From: Lunularia cruciata
Lineage: Eukaryota > Streptophyta > Marchantiopsida > Lunulariales > Lunulariaceae
DNA length: 64,000 bases
Assembly (NCBI GenBank): GCA_948567375.1
Contig: OX419757.1
Location: 53,506,001 to 53,570,000, forward strand
Direction: 5' to 3'
The translations under genes were made by a program, and so were the position numbers. The notes beneath the pieces were generated by a model. It was not told the DNA's origin, did no database searches, and worked only from the letters and a program-made list of their open reading frames with translations. This document shows positions 22,640-33,200 of the stretch, one piece after another. Numbering within the stretch: position 1 is the first letter of the stretch; the number at the start of each line of letters is the position of its first letter.

Positions 22640-24284
22640 TACAATGATATCATAGTAGGTGTTTTAATCCAAGTGAGTGGATCACCACTCTTGGAGGAAC
22701 ACAAGCTATTGACATTGAGTAATTTCCATGGGAGAAAAAGTAATGCAATAAATAGATTAGGGTGTTGGGAGAGAGAATGAGATAGATAATATTGGAGAGC
22801 AATTTCTTGCACCTCACTTTCCTTTCTTGAATCCATTCCATACCAAGATTATATAGATCTAGTGCGAGCAAGTGAGAGTATATTGTTTTATCATTTTGGA
22901 GTGGAGTTCATGAACATAGTTATGAATTTGCCAAACCCTATGATTCTACTTATAGTGATATATAATAGAGAGTAGAATTTGACAATTTAAGTTCTATTAT
23001 GATGCAATGGATCTGAATATACCAAATCCTTTCTCTATCAACACTCAAGTAGAAATCCATTATATCAACACTCAAGTAGTAATCCATTATGTAGTTAGAC
23101 CAAAAGTGATGTTTAGGGATTTCATAATCCACAATTTTGGTGAGGAATATTATCAATGAGTTATAGCTTCTAGGGTCCCAATAGTAGGCCCAATTGTCTG
23201 TGGCCCCTCCCAAATGACCGTATGAACTCTTTATTGAAGTAGGAAGTATCAATTGTGCATATGTTGTGTGTACAAATCATTGAGCCACAATTGCAAGGAA
23301 TGTTGAATGAATTCAAGTCAATCAAAATGACAATGGAGGTATTAAAATGTCAAATACATACCTTCAGGAATGGTCATATAGTGCAAGAAAGATAATCATC
23401 CTAAAATGCAATAATAATGGCCAAAGTACATGGAGAGTCACTCATGATGATTACACCAATCCCTATCAATAATGAGATCACATTGTTATTATGGATGAAG
23501 AAGACATGCAACATTGAGCTTTACAAGGAAAGATGTGCCAAATGAGTAATAGAAAATTGGATCTCAAGAATGAATTGATGCTTGTGATTATTCACAATAG
23601 AGATCATCAATCATTTCACAAGCATTTTTTCATGTGTGTACTTGATCAATAAAGCTCTCATATGTTACAATGCTTGGAAACAATCAATGTTGGTGGAAGG
23701 AAGAGAGATCACTTGGATAGCAATGCAAGAAGTGCTAATAAAGAATCTTTAATCCATAGATTTTGTGCATATGGCTCAAACCCAACTATGGAATTGAAGC
23801 AAAAGATTACCATACAAGCATACATGGAACCATTTCTTGATTTGCAAGTTGTGATAACCAATATGAGCACAATAGAAGCTTTGGACAATTTCAAATGAGG
23901 GTTAAAAGATCAAATTGGCCAAGAGGTAATGGTACAAAATCCTTGCATCATTTTTGAAGCCATTATGTGTGCTTAAAGAATACCACAAGCACTTGGAGGA
24001 GGTGAAGGAGTAGTCTTAACGCAACACTTTTGGGCTAAAATACTACATGTTGGTATACCAATGCCTATGGAATTGAGCAACATTTATTTTCAAGACCAAG
24101 AAGCATAATTGCTCCAAGAAGAATGGGATTGGGCTGAAGAAAAGAGAGACAGAGTCCCACAAGGAGAAAGGGCTTGAGCAAAACAATGACATTGTTACAA
24201 TTGTGGCCGAGTTAGGCACATACCCATCAATTATTATGCTTGCCTTCCTAAGAGCCCTTGGCCTCCATACAAGCAACCTTTGAC
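22640..24284 (+). pseudogene. Decayed gypsy leader and gag with degenerate zinc knuckle
   Basis: It begins at a primer-binding-site-like sequence. The 78-codon frame at 23662-23898 resembles gypsy A gag (SLIHRFCAYG, then IQAYMEPFLDLQ, against YITQFQNI and so on). At 24193-24234 is a zinc knuckle, CYNCGRVRHIPINY, whose last cysteine is Tyr. It has stops throughout. The gag is cut off by the gypsy B LTR at 24285 and no matching pol follows. Between 23030 and 23095 a roughly 27-bp unit (ATCAACACTCAAGTAG) occurs twice. Duplicated at 45284-46928. Confidence 0.65.
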
Positions 24285-24955
24285 TATGATCCCTTCTATG
24301 TCTCACTTTGTGAACCTCTAATGGCAATTAGGGTATTGCACCATGGACTAAGAAGGCAAAGAACAAACAATCCATCACACTCCTCCAAGGCATCTCCAAG
24401 GTTCAAGCATTGCATACTAAAGAAGTCAATGAGAGAGAGACAATAACAAATGAAAGGATGATGAGTACCTCCTTACCCCTAGTTTATGTACTTGTGAAAA
24501 AGTTACACACCAAAGTTATTAATTAATGGGGTAACTCAAGTTACTAGGCTAAAAGTCAAATAAAATCTTAAGGAATATCCAAGCATATCGGAATAATCCC
24601 ATGAGTAGATGGTCTTATCTTCTTCTACCAACTAAGTCCAAGATTCTTTCACATGGGTTATCCTTGGATTATAGAAAATATCCGCACCAACAAAGCTTGT
24701 GGGCCTAAGAGTTCTCACCTATTTCCTCAAAGTCAAATAACTAGGAATAATACCAAGTCAATACATTAGAAGATAAAATAGTAATGCTCATGCTTTTCCT
24801 TTCTTGTAGAATATGATCACCTTTATTTTGAACTCTAGCTAATCATGACTAATGTAAAATCTTAACTAACTCCATATAGATAATATTTCTCCACTACTTG
24901 CAATACTAAACTTTATTCTCTATAGAATATGTATGCATTAATGGATGTTATAACA
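24285..24955 (-). repeat. Degenerate gypsy B solo LTR (minus)
   Basis: About 671 bp, aligned end to end with the gypsy B LTR on the minus strand: blocks GCACCATGGACTAAGAAGGC, ACTCCTCCAAGGC, and GATGATGAGTACCTCCTTAC, ending ATGTTATAACA. It keeps the empty form of the site occupied by the nested LTR at 6334-7012. No target duplication seen. Duplicated at 46929-47599. Confidence 0.8.
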
Positions 24956-25616
24956 CAACTTGGAAAGAGAAATTGAAGAGGAAGATGTTAAAATCATATT
25001 TGAAAATCAAGAACACCAATAAATGTACCTTACTGACTCAATGGAAAGAAGTAAAAGTGGAAGGAGTAAGAGGACGAGTATGCAAAGGTTGAGAAAGACA
25101 AATGCACAATTGGTTGTGGCAATAGAGTACAAGAAGACAATCAAATGAGAGTATTGATAGACCTTCAAGCACCCAAGAATTTCTTGTCTTGCTCTATAGC
25201 TCTATATTGCAATAAGGTTGAAAATGGAACTAAAGAAAGATGAGAACAAAGAAGTATAGTTAACTAATGATCAAACACAAAAGATTAAGTTGTTACTTAG
25301 AAAGATAATCATCAAACATAAAAGATTAAGTTATTACTCAGAAAGATAATATTTTTTAGGAAATTATTAAGAAGAAATTGAATGAAAAATAATATAATTA
25401 ATTTGATATTAAATTATTTTAGATATACAATGGATAGAGCACTGCTATCTCACAATAGATTGGAGAAGGAAATAGTGAGAACTAACCCGAGATTTGATAA
25501 ATTATCAGCTTAGATAATACATTCATCATTTCATGTTACAAGACTGGCAGATAATACAAATTATTAATACATATCATCTCATATTAATAGATTTGTAATA
25601 AGAGAAATCTTGCATA
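24956..25616. other. Unassigned AT-rich spacer
   Basis: Short broken frames only. A short imperfect tandem repeat around AAAGATTAAGTT is present at 25279-25345. No family recognised. Confidence 0.35.
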
Positions 25617-25621
25617 AGTAT

Positions 25622-25921
25622 TGTTATGCTTGGATTGTTATCAATGATGATTGGTCAAGGGCAAAAGCAAACATAACTTATGCTTGTCATTTGTCTAGAA
25701 GTTCAAGTGAATGACAATGATGGACCTGTTTATAATGTATATATGTGTGTGCAATGAGAAATAAAGTTCTTGAAGGCTGGTGTGAGCCAATTTCAGCCAT
25801 GGAGGTAGCTTCCATGACAGGGAGTGGACCACATTATTTCCTATTAGTCCTCTAATTTCTGTTTAATATGGTTTGTGAGGTGCTATTGTGAGAGGTCCTA
25901 AGGACTGTGTTTTTTCTAACA
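25622..25921 (+). repeat. Copia copy 1 5' LTR
   Basis: TGTTATGC to CTAACA. Preceded by AGTAT, which is found again only at 53234-53238 after the 3' LTR. A TATA-rich segment (TGTATATATGTG) near 25735-25750 is a possible promoter. Confidence 0.88.
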
Positions 25922-28900
25922 ATTGGTATTAGAACTTAGTTGGTCCTAAAGAGGGGCTTGAGATCTGAGGGTGCAATGAAGAGGGTCAAGAAGCAAGTCC
26001 ACAGCAAAGCAATGGCAAGGGTGATATCCAAATCAAATGCTAAATTTGCAGTGGAGAAGTTTGATGGAAAAAACAATTTTGGACTTTGGCAAATGAAGAT
26101 GAAGGACCTTCTTGTCCAACAAGGACTACATAGAGCACTGAAGAAAAAATAGGAGGAAAAAATTAATGAGGATGAAGAAGATGCAGATGCAGATCTCAAA
26201 GCTATTAGCACTATTCGGTTGAACCTTGCTGATGAAGTGCTATACAATGTTATGAATGAGGAATATGCACCAAAATAGAGAATCTTTATATGACCAAGTC
26301 ATTGACAAATAGATTGTGTCTTAAGCAGAAGTTGTATATGTTGCGGATGAAGGAAGGCCAAAGTATTATGGAGCACCTCAATGCTTTTCAACAAAATCAT
26401 TTATGATTTGATGAGTATAGAAGTCAAGTTAGAAGAGGAGGATAAGGCAATGTTGTTATTGACTTCACTTTCTCTTTCATATGAGCATCTGGTCACAACT
26501 CTTCTATATGGAAAGGATAATATAACTGTGAGGAGGTTACTTCAGCATTATTGTCCAATGAGATGTGAAAAAAACCCAACCAAGAAGAGACAAATATAGA
26601 GGCTTTATTTATCAAAGGAAGGACAAGAGAGAGAGATCAGATCAGGAGGAAATCAAGATCCAAGTCTAGAACAGGAGGTTTCAAAGGCCAATTCTGGATT
26701 TGTGGGAAGGTTGGACATTTCAAGAAGGATTGTAACAACAAGAGGCATGAGTCCAATAAGGATAAAGGTCAACTTTCAAATCAAGCAAGTATTGCTGAGT
26801 CATTTGGTATTGTGGATGATGTTCTATGTGCTACCCAAGACAAAGATAAATTTTAGGAGTCATGGATATTGGAGTCAGGTTGCTCTTATCATATGTGTTC
26901 AAATAAGGAGTGGTTTCATGAGTACAAACCATTCAATGGAGGATCTGTAATAATGGAGAACAACATGGCTTACAGAGCTATTGTCATTGGTACAATATGC
27001 ATTAAGATGTTTGACTGGAGGATCTGTAATAATGGGGAGCAACATGGCTTGCAGAGCTATTGTCAATCGTACAATATGCATTAAGATGTTTGATGGTATT
27101 GTGAGGACTCTTGCTTATGTGAGGCATGTTCCTAAGTTAAGGAAGAATTTGATATCACTAGGCACTTTGGACTCAAATGGTTGGAGGTGGGGAGCAAAAA
27201 AGGGAACACTTAAGGTATCAAAAGGAGCATTGGTTGTAATGAAGAGCAAGAAGAAAGGAAATCTTTATGAGCTTGTTTGAGAGACCATCACTCGAGGAGT
27301 GGCAACTATTTCAGAAAATGAAGATCCCAAAGATCTTACTCAATTATGGCACCTATGTTTGGGTCATATGAATGAAAGAGGTCTAAGTGAATTGTCCAAG
27401 CAACAACTTCTGAAGGGCCTTAAAAGTTGTAAGTTAAAATTATGTGAGCATTGTGTAATAGGAAAGCAACAAAGGGTAAGCTTTTCCACAAGAGTTTATT
27501 GCACAATGGGAATTTTAGACTATGTGCATTATGATGTTTGGGGCCTTACACATGTAGCTTCAAAATCTAGAGCATTGTATTTTGTGTCTTTGGTTGATGA
27601 TTACTCTAGGAGAGTATGGGTCTACACCATGAAGAAAAAAATCAGAGGTCTTCTCTATCTTTAAACAATGGAAGATGATAATGGTGGAGAATACAAATCG
27701 GGAGAGTTTGATAGATATTGTAAGAGTGAAGGGATAATTCATCACTTTACAATTCCGGGTACCCCTCAACAAAATGGTGTGGCAGAGTGGATAAATCATA
27801 CACTCTTGGGGAAAGCAAGAAGTATGTTAAGCAATGCTGGATTGGAGAAGAGTTTTTGGGCAGAAGCTGTAAATACAGCTTGTCATTTCGTAAATATTTC
27901 TCCCTCTACTGCTATTGAGTGTAAGACACCTATGGAAAAATGGAAAAGTCAGTATGTTGATTACTCTTCACTTAGAGTGTTTGGATGCATTGCTTATGTT
28001 CATATTCAACAAGAACAACAGACAAAGTTAGATCCCAAATCTAGAAAATGTATATTCTTGGGATATGAGACGGATACAAAGGGATATGGATTATGGGATC
28101 CAGAAAGGTTTTGTCTTGTTGTGAGTAGGGATGTATTTTTTGATGAGAAGAGTAATATGGAGACTATTACTATAGCGGAAGAAAAGAAAAAACAAATTCA
28201 ATCAGATTTTGTCAAGATAGATGTTGATCTTGGAAATGAAGAAAAATCACCTCTTGTAGATCCACCAAGTGAACCATTAGAAGAGCAAAGTCCAGAAATG
28301 ATTCATAAATGTAGGTATCCAAATAGGGATAGGAGGTCTCCAAAGGGATTTGATGATTCATTTATAGCTTATGCTCTTCTTACGGAGAATGGTGAGCCTT
28401 CTTCATATGAAGAGGCAATGCAAGATCAAGAGTGTCAAAAGTGGCATTCTGCAATGGAAGAGGAGATGAAGACTTTGGCCAAAACCAAACTTGGAGACTT
28501 GAAAAATTTTCTACAGGGAAGAAGGTAGTTGATTGCAAATGGATATTCCAAAAGAAGGAAGGACTTCCAAAATAGGTGGAGATTTATACAAAGCAAGGCT
28601 TGTAGCAAAGGGTTATAGCCAAAAAGAAGGTATTGACTTCAATGAGATTTTTCAATGAGTGGTAAAAATCTCTTCAATTCGTGCACTATTGGCAATAGTT
28701 GCATTGCATAACTTGGAGTTGGAGCAACTAGATATTACAACTGCTTTTTTAATGGAGAATTGGAGGATGAGCTTTACATGCATCAACCTGAAGGTTTTGT
28801 GGTATCAAGGAATCAGAACTTGGTTTGTAGGTTACAAAAGTTTTTATATGGACTAAAGCAAAATCCAAGACTTTGGTACATGAAATTTGATACTTTCATG

Positions 28901-29210
28901 TTGAAGTATGGATATAACTGAAGTGAATTAGATTGTTGTGTCTACCCTCAAGAAGCTACATAGATCTAGTGTATTTGATTTAATCATCTTGGTATGATAT
29001 GTGGATGATATGTTGATTGCTATGGAGGATATGGTTGAGGTGGAGAAATTGAAAGCACAACTTGGTGAGGAGTTTGATATAAAGAACTTGGGTTCTTCAA
29101 AGAGGGTGCTTGGGATTGAAATCCACAGGGACAGGACCAAGGGAAAGTTATGGATATCTCAAAGGAGATATTTGGAAAAATTACTTGTTCAGTTTGGCAT
29201 GGAGAATGCA
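25622..29210 (+). mobile_element. Ty1/copia element, copy 1, cut off inside RT/RNase H
   Basis: It starts with target duplication AGTAT (25617-25621) and a 300-bp 5' LTR (25622-25921, TGTTATGC to CTAACA), followed by primer site TGGTATTAGAAC (25924-25935). The order is gag, protease, integrase, RT, as in Ty1/copia. At 29210 it breaks off and gypsy B sequence begins, so RNase H and the 3' LTR are missing. Those parts exist only after the second copy (51855-53233). Confidence 0.93.
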
Positions 29211-29240
29211 TTGTATCCTACCTGCTGCCACAAAAATTAG
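25940..29240 (+). pseudogene. Copia copy 1 gag-pol (inactivated, truncated)
   Basis: Gag starts near 25970 (VEKFDGKNNFGLWQMKMKDL), with a zinc-knuckle relic near 26690-26730 (ICGKVGHFKKDC). Protease follows at 26860-27280; the usual DSG is ESG. Integrase is at 27299-28130: LWHLCLGHM with the H-H-C-C finger, then D in YDVWG, D in EDDNGGEY and E in GVAEWINHT. The 286-codon open piece at 27668-28528 ends integrase and enters the RT start. RT is broken, but the active-site box YVDDMLIA is kept near 29000. Stops occur at about 26150, 26276, 27279, 27664 and 28527. A roughly 76-bp tandem repeat lies in protease (about 26938-27092). Confidence 0.9.
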
Positions 29241-29558
29241 AGAGAGATCGTTTTTGCGCAGGGTGTTATGAGTTTTTGAAGTGAGGGGGGTGGTTTTCAG
29301 ACCAAATCTGAAATATGGGTGCTGAATAGAAAGGTGTCTAGGCCAAATGGCTCGATGAAAAGATCTGAAATTTTGCAGAGAGGGACGCCCTGGAGTTGTG
29401 ATCAAGTGTGGAAAATTTCAGAGGATTGTGACACATTGGTTGGGAGATTTGAGTGACATTGTGAGGAAGGGTCAATTCTGCAGAGTGGAGATCTCATGCA
29501 TGAGAAGTTTGAGGTCAACAAAAAGCATGTTTGAGTGTTTAGATTCATCTTGGGGAAC

Positions 29559-30032
29559 ATGGAGGGTCATCAAGAGTGGAAATTGAGATTATGCAAGGTT
29601 CCCCAAGGGTTTGAGGTGATTGTAGGGGTGGATTTGAGGAAAAGAGAGTTTACAATAGAATTTGAAGAGAGTGTTGAGAGGATCCAAAAACCCACACCAC
29701 TTGGAGGAAAGAGTGAGTCTAAGTGCTTTCTATGTGGAGAGAAGGGACATAAGGCAAGTTCATGTCCATTGACCTTTGAGAGCAAGAGATTGAGGGAAAG
29801 GAGAGGCTTACTTGACTTGGGTTTGCATGTTGGACCTTCTTCACCAAGATTGGGAGGGAGAAGATCTAAGACCAAGGAGTTGTGTGAGGTTTGTGGAGTT
29901 GAAGGACTTCCAAAAGAACATGAGTGTAGTGGAGTAAAAGCACTTTTGGAAACGTTGGTGAAGGATCTTGGAGAGAGTCTTAGTACAGCTACAGAAATAC
30001 TACCACCTTCATCAGCTAGTTCTCAAGATTAG
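29559..30032 (+). CDS. Gypsy B upstream ORF with zinc-knuckle motif (157 aa)
   Basis: An ATG at 29559 (MEGHQEWKLRLCKVPQGF) opens 157 codons; the frame is open a little upstream without ATG. It has a CCHC knuckle, CFLCGEKGHKASSC, at about residues 57-70, and a second cysteine-histidine cluster, CEVCGVEGLPKEHEC, at about residues 108-122. The middle is basic and the tail is Ser/Pro-rich. It lies about 230 bp before the gag-pol start on the same strand. Extra ORFs upstream of gag are known in Ogre-type Tat elements, but I do not recognise this protein. A nucleic-acid-binding role is inferred from the knuckle alone. It could also be a decayed older gag end. Confidence 0.6.
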   Translation: MEGHQEWKLRLCKVPQGFEVIVGVDLRKREFTIEFEESVERIQKPTPLGGKSESKCFLCGEKGHKASSCPLTFESKRLRERRGLLDLGLHVGPSSPRLGGRRSKTKELCEVCGVEGLPKEHECSGVKALLETLVKDLGESLSTATEILPPSSASSQD

Positions 30033-30034
30033 TG

Positions 30035-30199
30035 ATGGAGATAGTTTTTCAACTTATGGATAAACTATCCATGAGAGTTAGATTAATATGCACTCTAGGA
30101 TTTGATGTTGCTATAGAAATCTTGGAGCAACCTGAACCTTTTGTGTTCCCTAGAGTGGATTATTCTCAGATGGTGTTAGTCATGTATATACTCTATTAG
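30035..30199 (+). CDS. Small ORF (54 aa) between upstream ORF and gag-pol
   Basis: The ATG at 30035 starts two bases after the stop codon of the zinc-knuckle ORF. It gives MEIVFQLMDKLSMRVRL and later EILEQPEPFVFPRVDYSQ. No domain recognised. Its close joint with the preceding ORF suggests it was once, or is still by recoding, a continuation of it; it may equally be chance. Confidence 0.3.
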   Translation: MEIVFQLMDKLSMRVRLICTLGFDVAIEILEQPEPFVFPRVDYSQMVLVMYILY

Positions 30200-30266
30200 T
30201 AATAGAGTGAGAGAAAAAAAAGAAAAAAAAAAAATTGAGAGAAAAGAAAGATAGTGAGGGGTTAAG
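30200..30266 (+). other. A-rich leader before gag-pol
   Basis: Purine-rich sequence (GAGAGAAAAAAAAGAAAAAA, then GAGAGAAAAGAAAG) directly in front of the gag-pol ATG. It may help initiation or simply be untranslated leader. Confidence 0.4.
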
Positions 30267-33200
30267 ATGGGGAAACTTCCGGTTTTCTTTGGCAAGGATG
30301 GAGAAGATGTGGAGGCCTTTGTGAGAGACTTCAAGAGAGCTTGCATAGGAAACAATGAGAGGAGGAAGAATGAGTGGGCCTCATTATTACCAGATTTCTT
30401 TGAGGATGCAGCACTTACATGGTATGAGTCAGAATACCAAAAGAGAGAGAGGAGAGAGGGGGAAGAGGAGTCTTGGGAGACTTTGACTTCAGCACTCATT
30501 GAGAAATTTCTTCCTGATGAGAGTTATGAGAGATTGATGAGTGAGGTTACATTTCTCAAGCAAGGAGATGGAGAGAAAGTGAGGGTCTATGTGGAAAGAG
30601 TGGAAAAGTTGGAGTCCAGATTTCGTATAGTGTTGAGGAAGGGTGGGGATGATGTGGAGACTACAATGATTGGCATAGGGGCCATGCTCACCAAGAATTT
30701 TGTGGGAGGATTGAGACCACAAATTAGAAGCAAGGTGAGATATGAGAAACCTTCTTCCAAGGTTGAAGCTATCAAGATCGCAATTCGTATGGAGGAGAGT
30801 TTGGAAGGGGATGAGAGTGATTTGGTGGTGAAGGAGGTTGTGCATCCTCCTCAAGGCTACAAGTATGGTGGAACTTCTGATACTTTGGTGACCAGGGTTG
30901 CACCACAAGTAGTAGTTGCTCCAATTCTTGCACCTCCACCAAAAGATCCACTCCAAACCATCACAGAACAACTTGCGGATCTCAAGATCAATGTGGTGCA
31001 ACTATGGGAGAAGAGAGAGGTGGATCAGAATGTAGGGAGAGGACCTAGGAGTTATGGAAACTATCCATATAGAGGAGGCCAACCAGCCAACAATTTCAAT
31101 GATAGAAATTGTTTTGGTTGTGGAGGAAGAGGCCATATCCAAAGGAATTGCCCAAATTCCACTTACCATGGAGGAAGGGGTTATGAGGGAGCCAATAGAG
31201 GGAAAGAGGGAGGTAGTGAAACCCAAGTGGCTCCTAATCCCAACAAAGGTAAGGGGATAGCATCCATAGATGTGGTTGAGAGCAAGTATGAGAAGGGAGA
31301 GTGCTCAAACTCCAAGGGTCTTAATTTGGAGCTTTTGGCACAAGAGAAGAAGAGAGCTCGTTTTGCAGAGGATGTTCACTCTTCTCAAGGATTTACTTCA
31401 AGCAAGGATACTCCTATGTCTACTAGGAGCACTCGCACCTCAACACCATCAACAACAAAGACTCCAAGGAAGAAGTTGGGGATGGAGGACTTCTTGATCT
31501 CAAAGCAACAATGGAACTACAATGTGTTGGAGGATGTTGGTAGTCACAAGGCTAACATCACAGTGGGCCAATTAATTGCTTTGAACCCTACCTTGAGAAA
31601 GGAGCTTAGAGGTGGTTTGAGTTCTACAAGGAGCAAAAAGAAGAAGAAGGCAAAAGTTCCAGTATCAATGGGGGTGGTGGATGCCAAGCCAGCACCATGG
31701 GAGGCTTGTGAATATGCCTCCAAGATTGATGTGAGAGTGAATGGTCACAACATCAAGGATGCATTGGTTGATGGAGGATCAGCAGTGAATGCCATGTCAG
31801 AAAGGTTGATGAAGAAGTTGGGTATGATACCCTCAAGACCTTCAACATTTGTGGTGAGCATGGCAAACAAGCAACAAGTTCGACCAGTAGGGGTGATGGA
31901 TAAGGTGGTAGTTTCAGTTATGGGAGTTCAAAATCTCATGACTTTCCAAGTCTTGAAGGATTCAAGCTATGACTTACTTCTTGGGAGGCCATGGTTGAGA
32001 GCAGCACGCACAACTGATCGATGGCACAAAGGGTACTTGAGGATTGGGCCATCAAACCATAGAGTCACTGTTCCTGTGACTAACACCACCAACACTTCAC
32101 ATTCAGATACCCCATTTTCTAATTATTGGGAATCAGATTCTGAAGAAGGAGCTTCAGGTGTGGACACAAGCATGGAAGAGGAGACTTCCACGGAGGAAGA
32201 TGAATCTGAATCTGATTCAGATGTGTATCCCTTGTGTGCTATGGATTTTGCACCTAAGCCAGAGGTTTTGAAGGACCCAGATAAATCACCATTGACACTT
32301 GAGGAGGTAGAGAGAAGGTTATCTACCCTCAAGTATGGCCCAAATGTTACCAAGGAGGAGAAGGTGAGATTTGAGGAGATTTTCCGCAAGTTCATCCATG
32401 TGTTTGCTTTTAGTTACAAGGATTTGAAGGAAGTCACCTTGGAGGAGCACAAGATAGAGGTGGAGTCACATGCAAGACCAATCCGCCAAAAGCAACGTCG
32501 CATTAGCCCACCAATATCTTTGGTTGTGAAGGAGGAGATTGATAAGCTCAAGGAGGCTGGATTTATCTTTGAGGTGGAGAATTCAGAATGGGTGTCTCCA
32601 ATTGTCATTGTGAAGAAAAAGAATGGCAAGCTTCGGGTATGTGTGGATTACAAGAAGCTTAATGCTGTTACCAAGAAGGACTACTACCCATTGCCATTCA
32701 TTGATGAGATCTTGGAGGAGGTTGCAGGTCATGAGAGGTACAGTTTTGGAGATGGTTATAGTGGATATAACCAAATCAAGATTGCACCAGAGCATCAACA
32801 ACTCACCACATTCACCACACCTTGGGGAACTTACGCTTTCAAGGTCATGCCTTTTGGGCTTTGCAATGCTCCAGCCACATTCCAACGGTTCATGAACAAG
32901 GTATTTGAACCTTTCATTGGGAAATTTGTGAGAGATTTCATTGATGACTTTTGTGTCTATGGGAGCAAGGAGGAGCACTTTGAGCACCTAATCAAAGTCT
33001 TGCAACGCTTGGATGAGGCAAATACATCACTCAACCCAGAGAAGTGCATTTTTGGATGTGAAGAAGGTCTACTTTTGGGGCACATCATCTCCAAGGATGG
33101 AATAGCAGTTGATCCTGAGAAGGTGAGGAAAATCTCAGACCTTCCATTCCCTTCAAGCTTGACAAAGTTACGCCAATTCTTGGGAATGGTTGGGTACTAT

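Larger units (their letters stand above)
12616..29210. repeat. Direct duplication, copy 1 (16,595 bp)
   Basis: Every landmark between 12616 and 29210 recurs exactly 22,644 bp later (35260-51854). Substitutions I found, copy 1/copy 2: 12773 C/T, 12863 T/C, 14313 G/A, 15157 A/G, 15366 G/A, 18089 T/A, 18770 G/T, 20476 A/G and 28772 C/A. No length change was seen. The left edge falls inside gypsy A (12615 G against 35259 C) and the right edge inside the copia RT/RNase H region (29211 T against 51855 A). The edges do not coincide with any element end. Confidence 0.97.

Noticed and set aside
30489-31001. 170-codon minus-strand frame within gypsy B, and 32583-32987
   Set aside because: Antisense shadows of the intact gag-pol frame, with no domain of their own.
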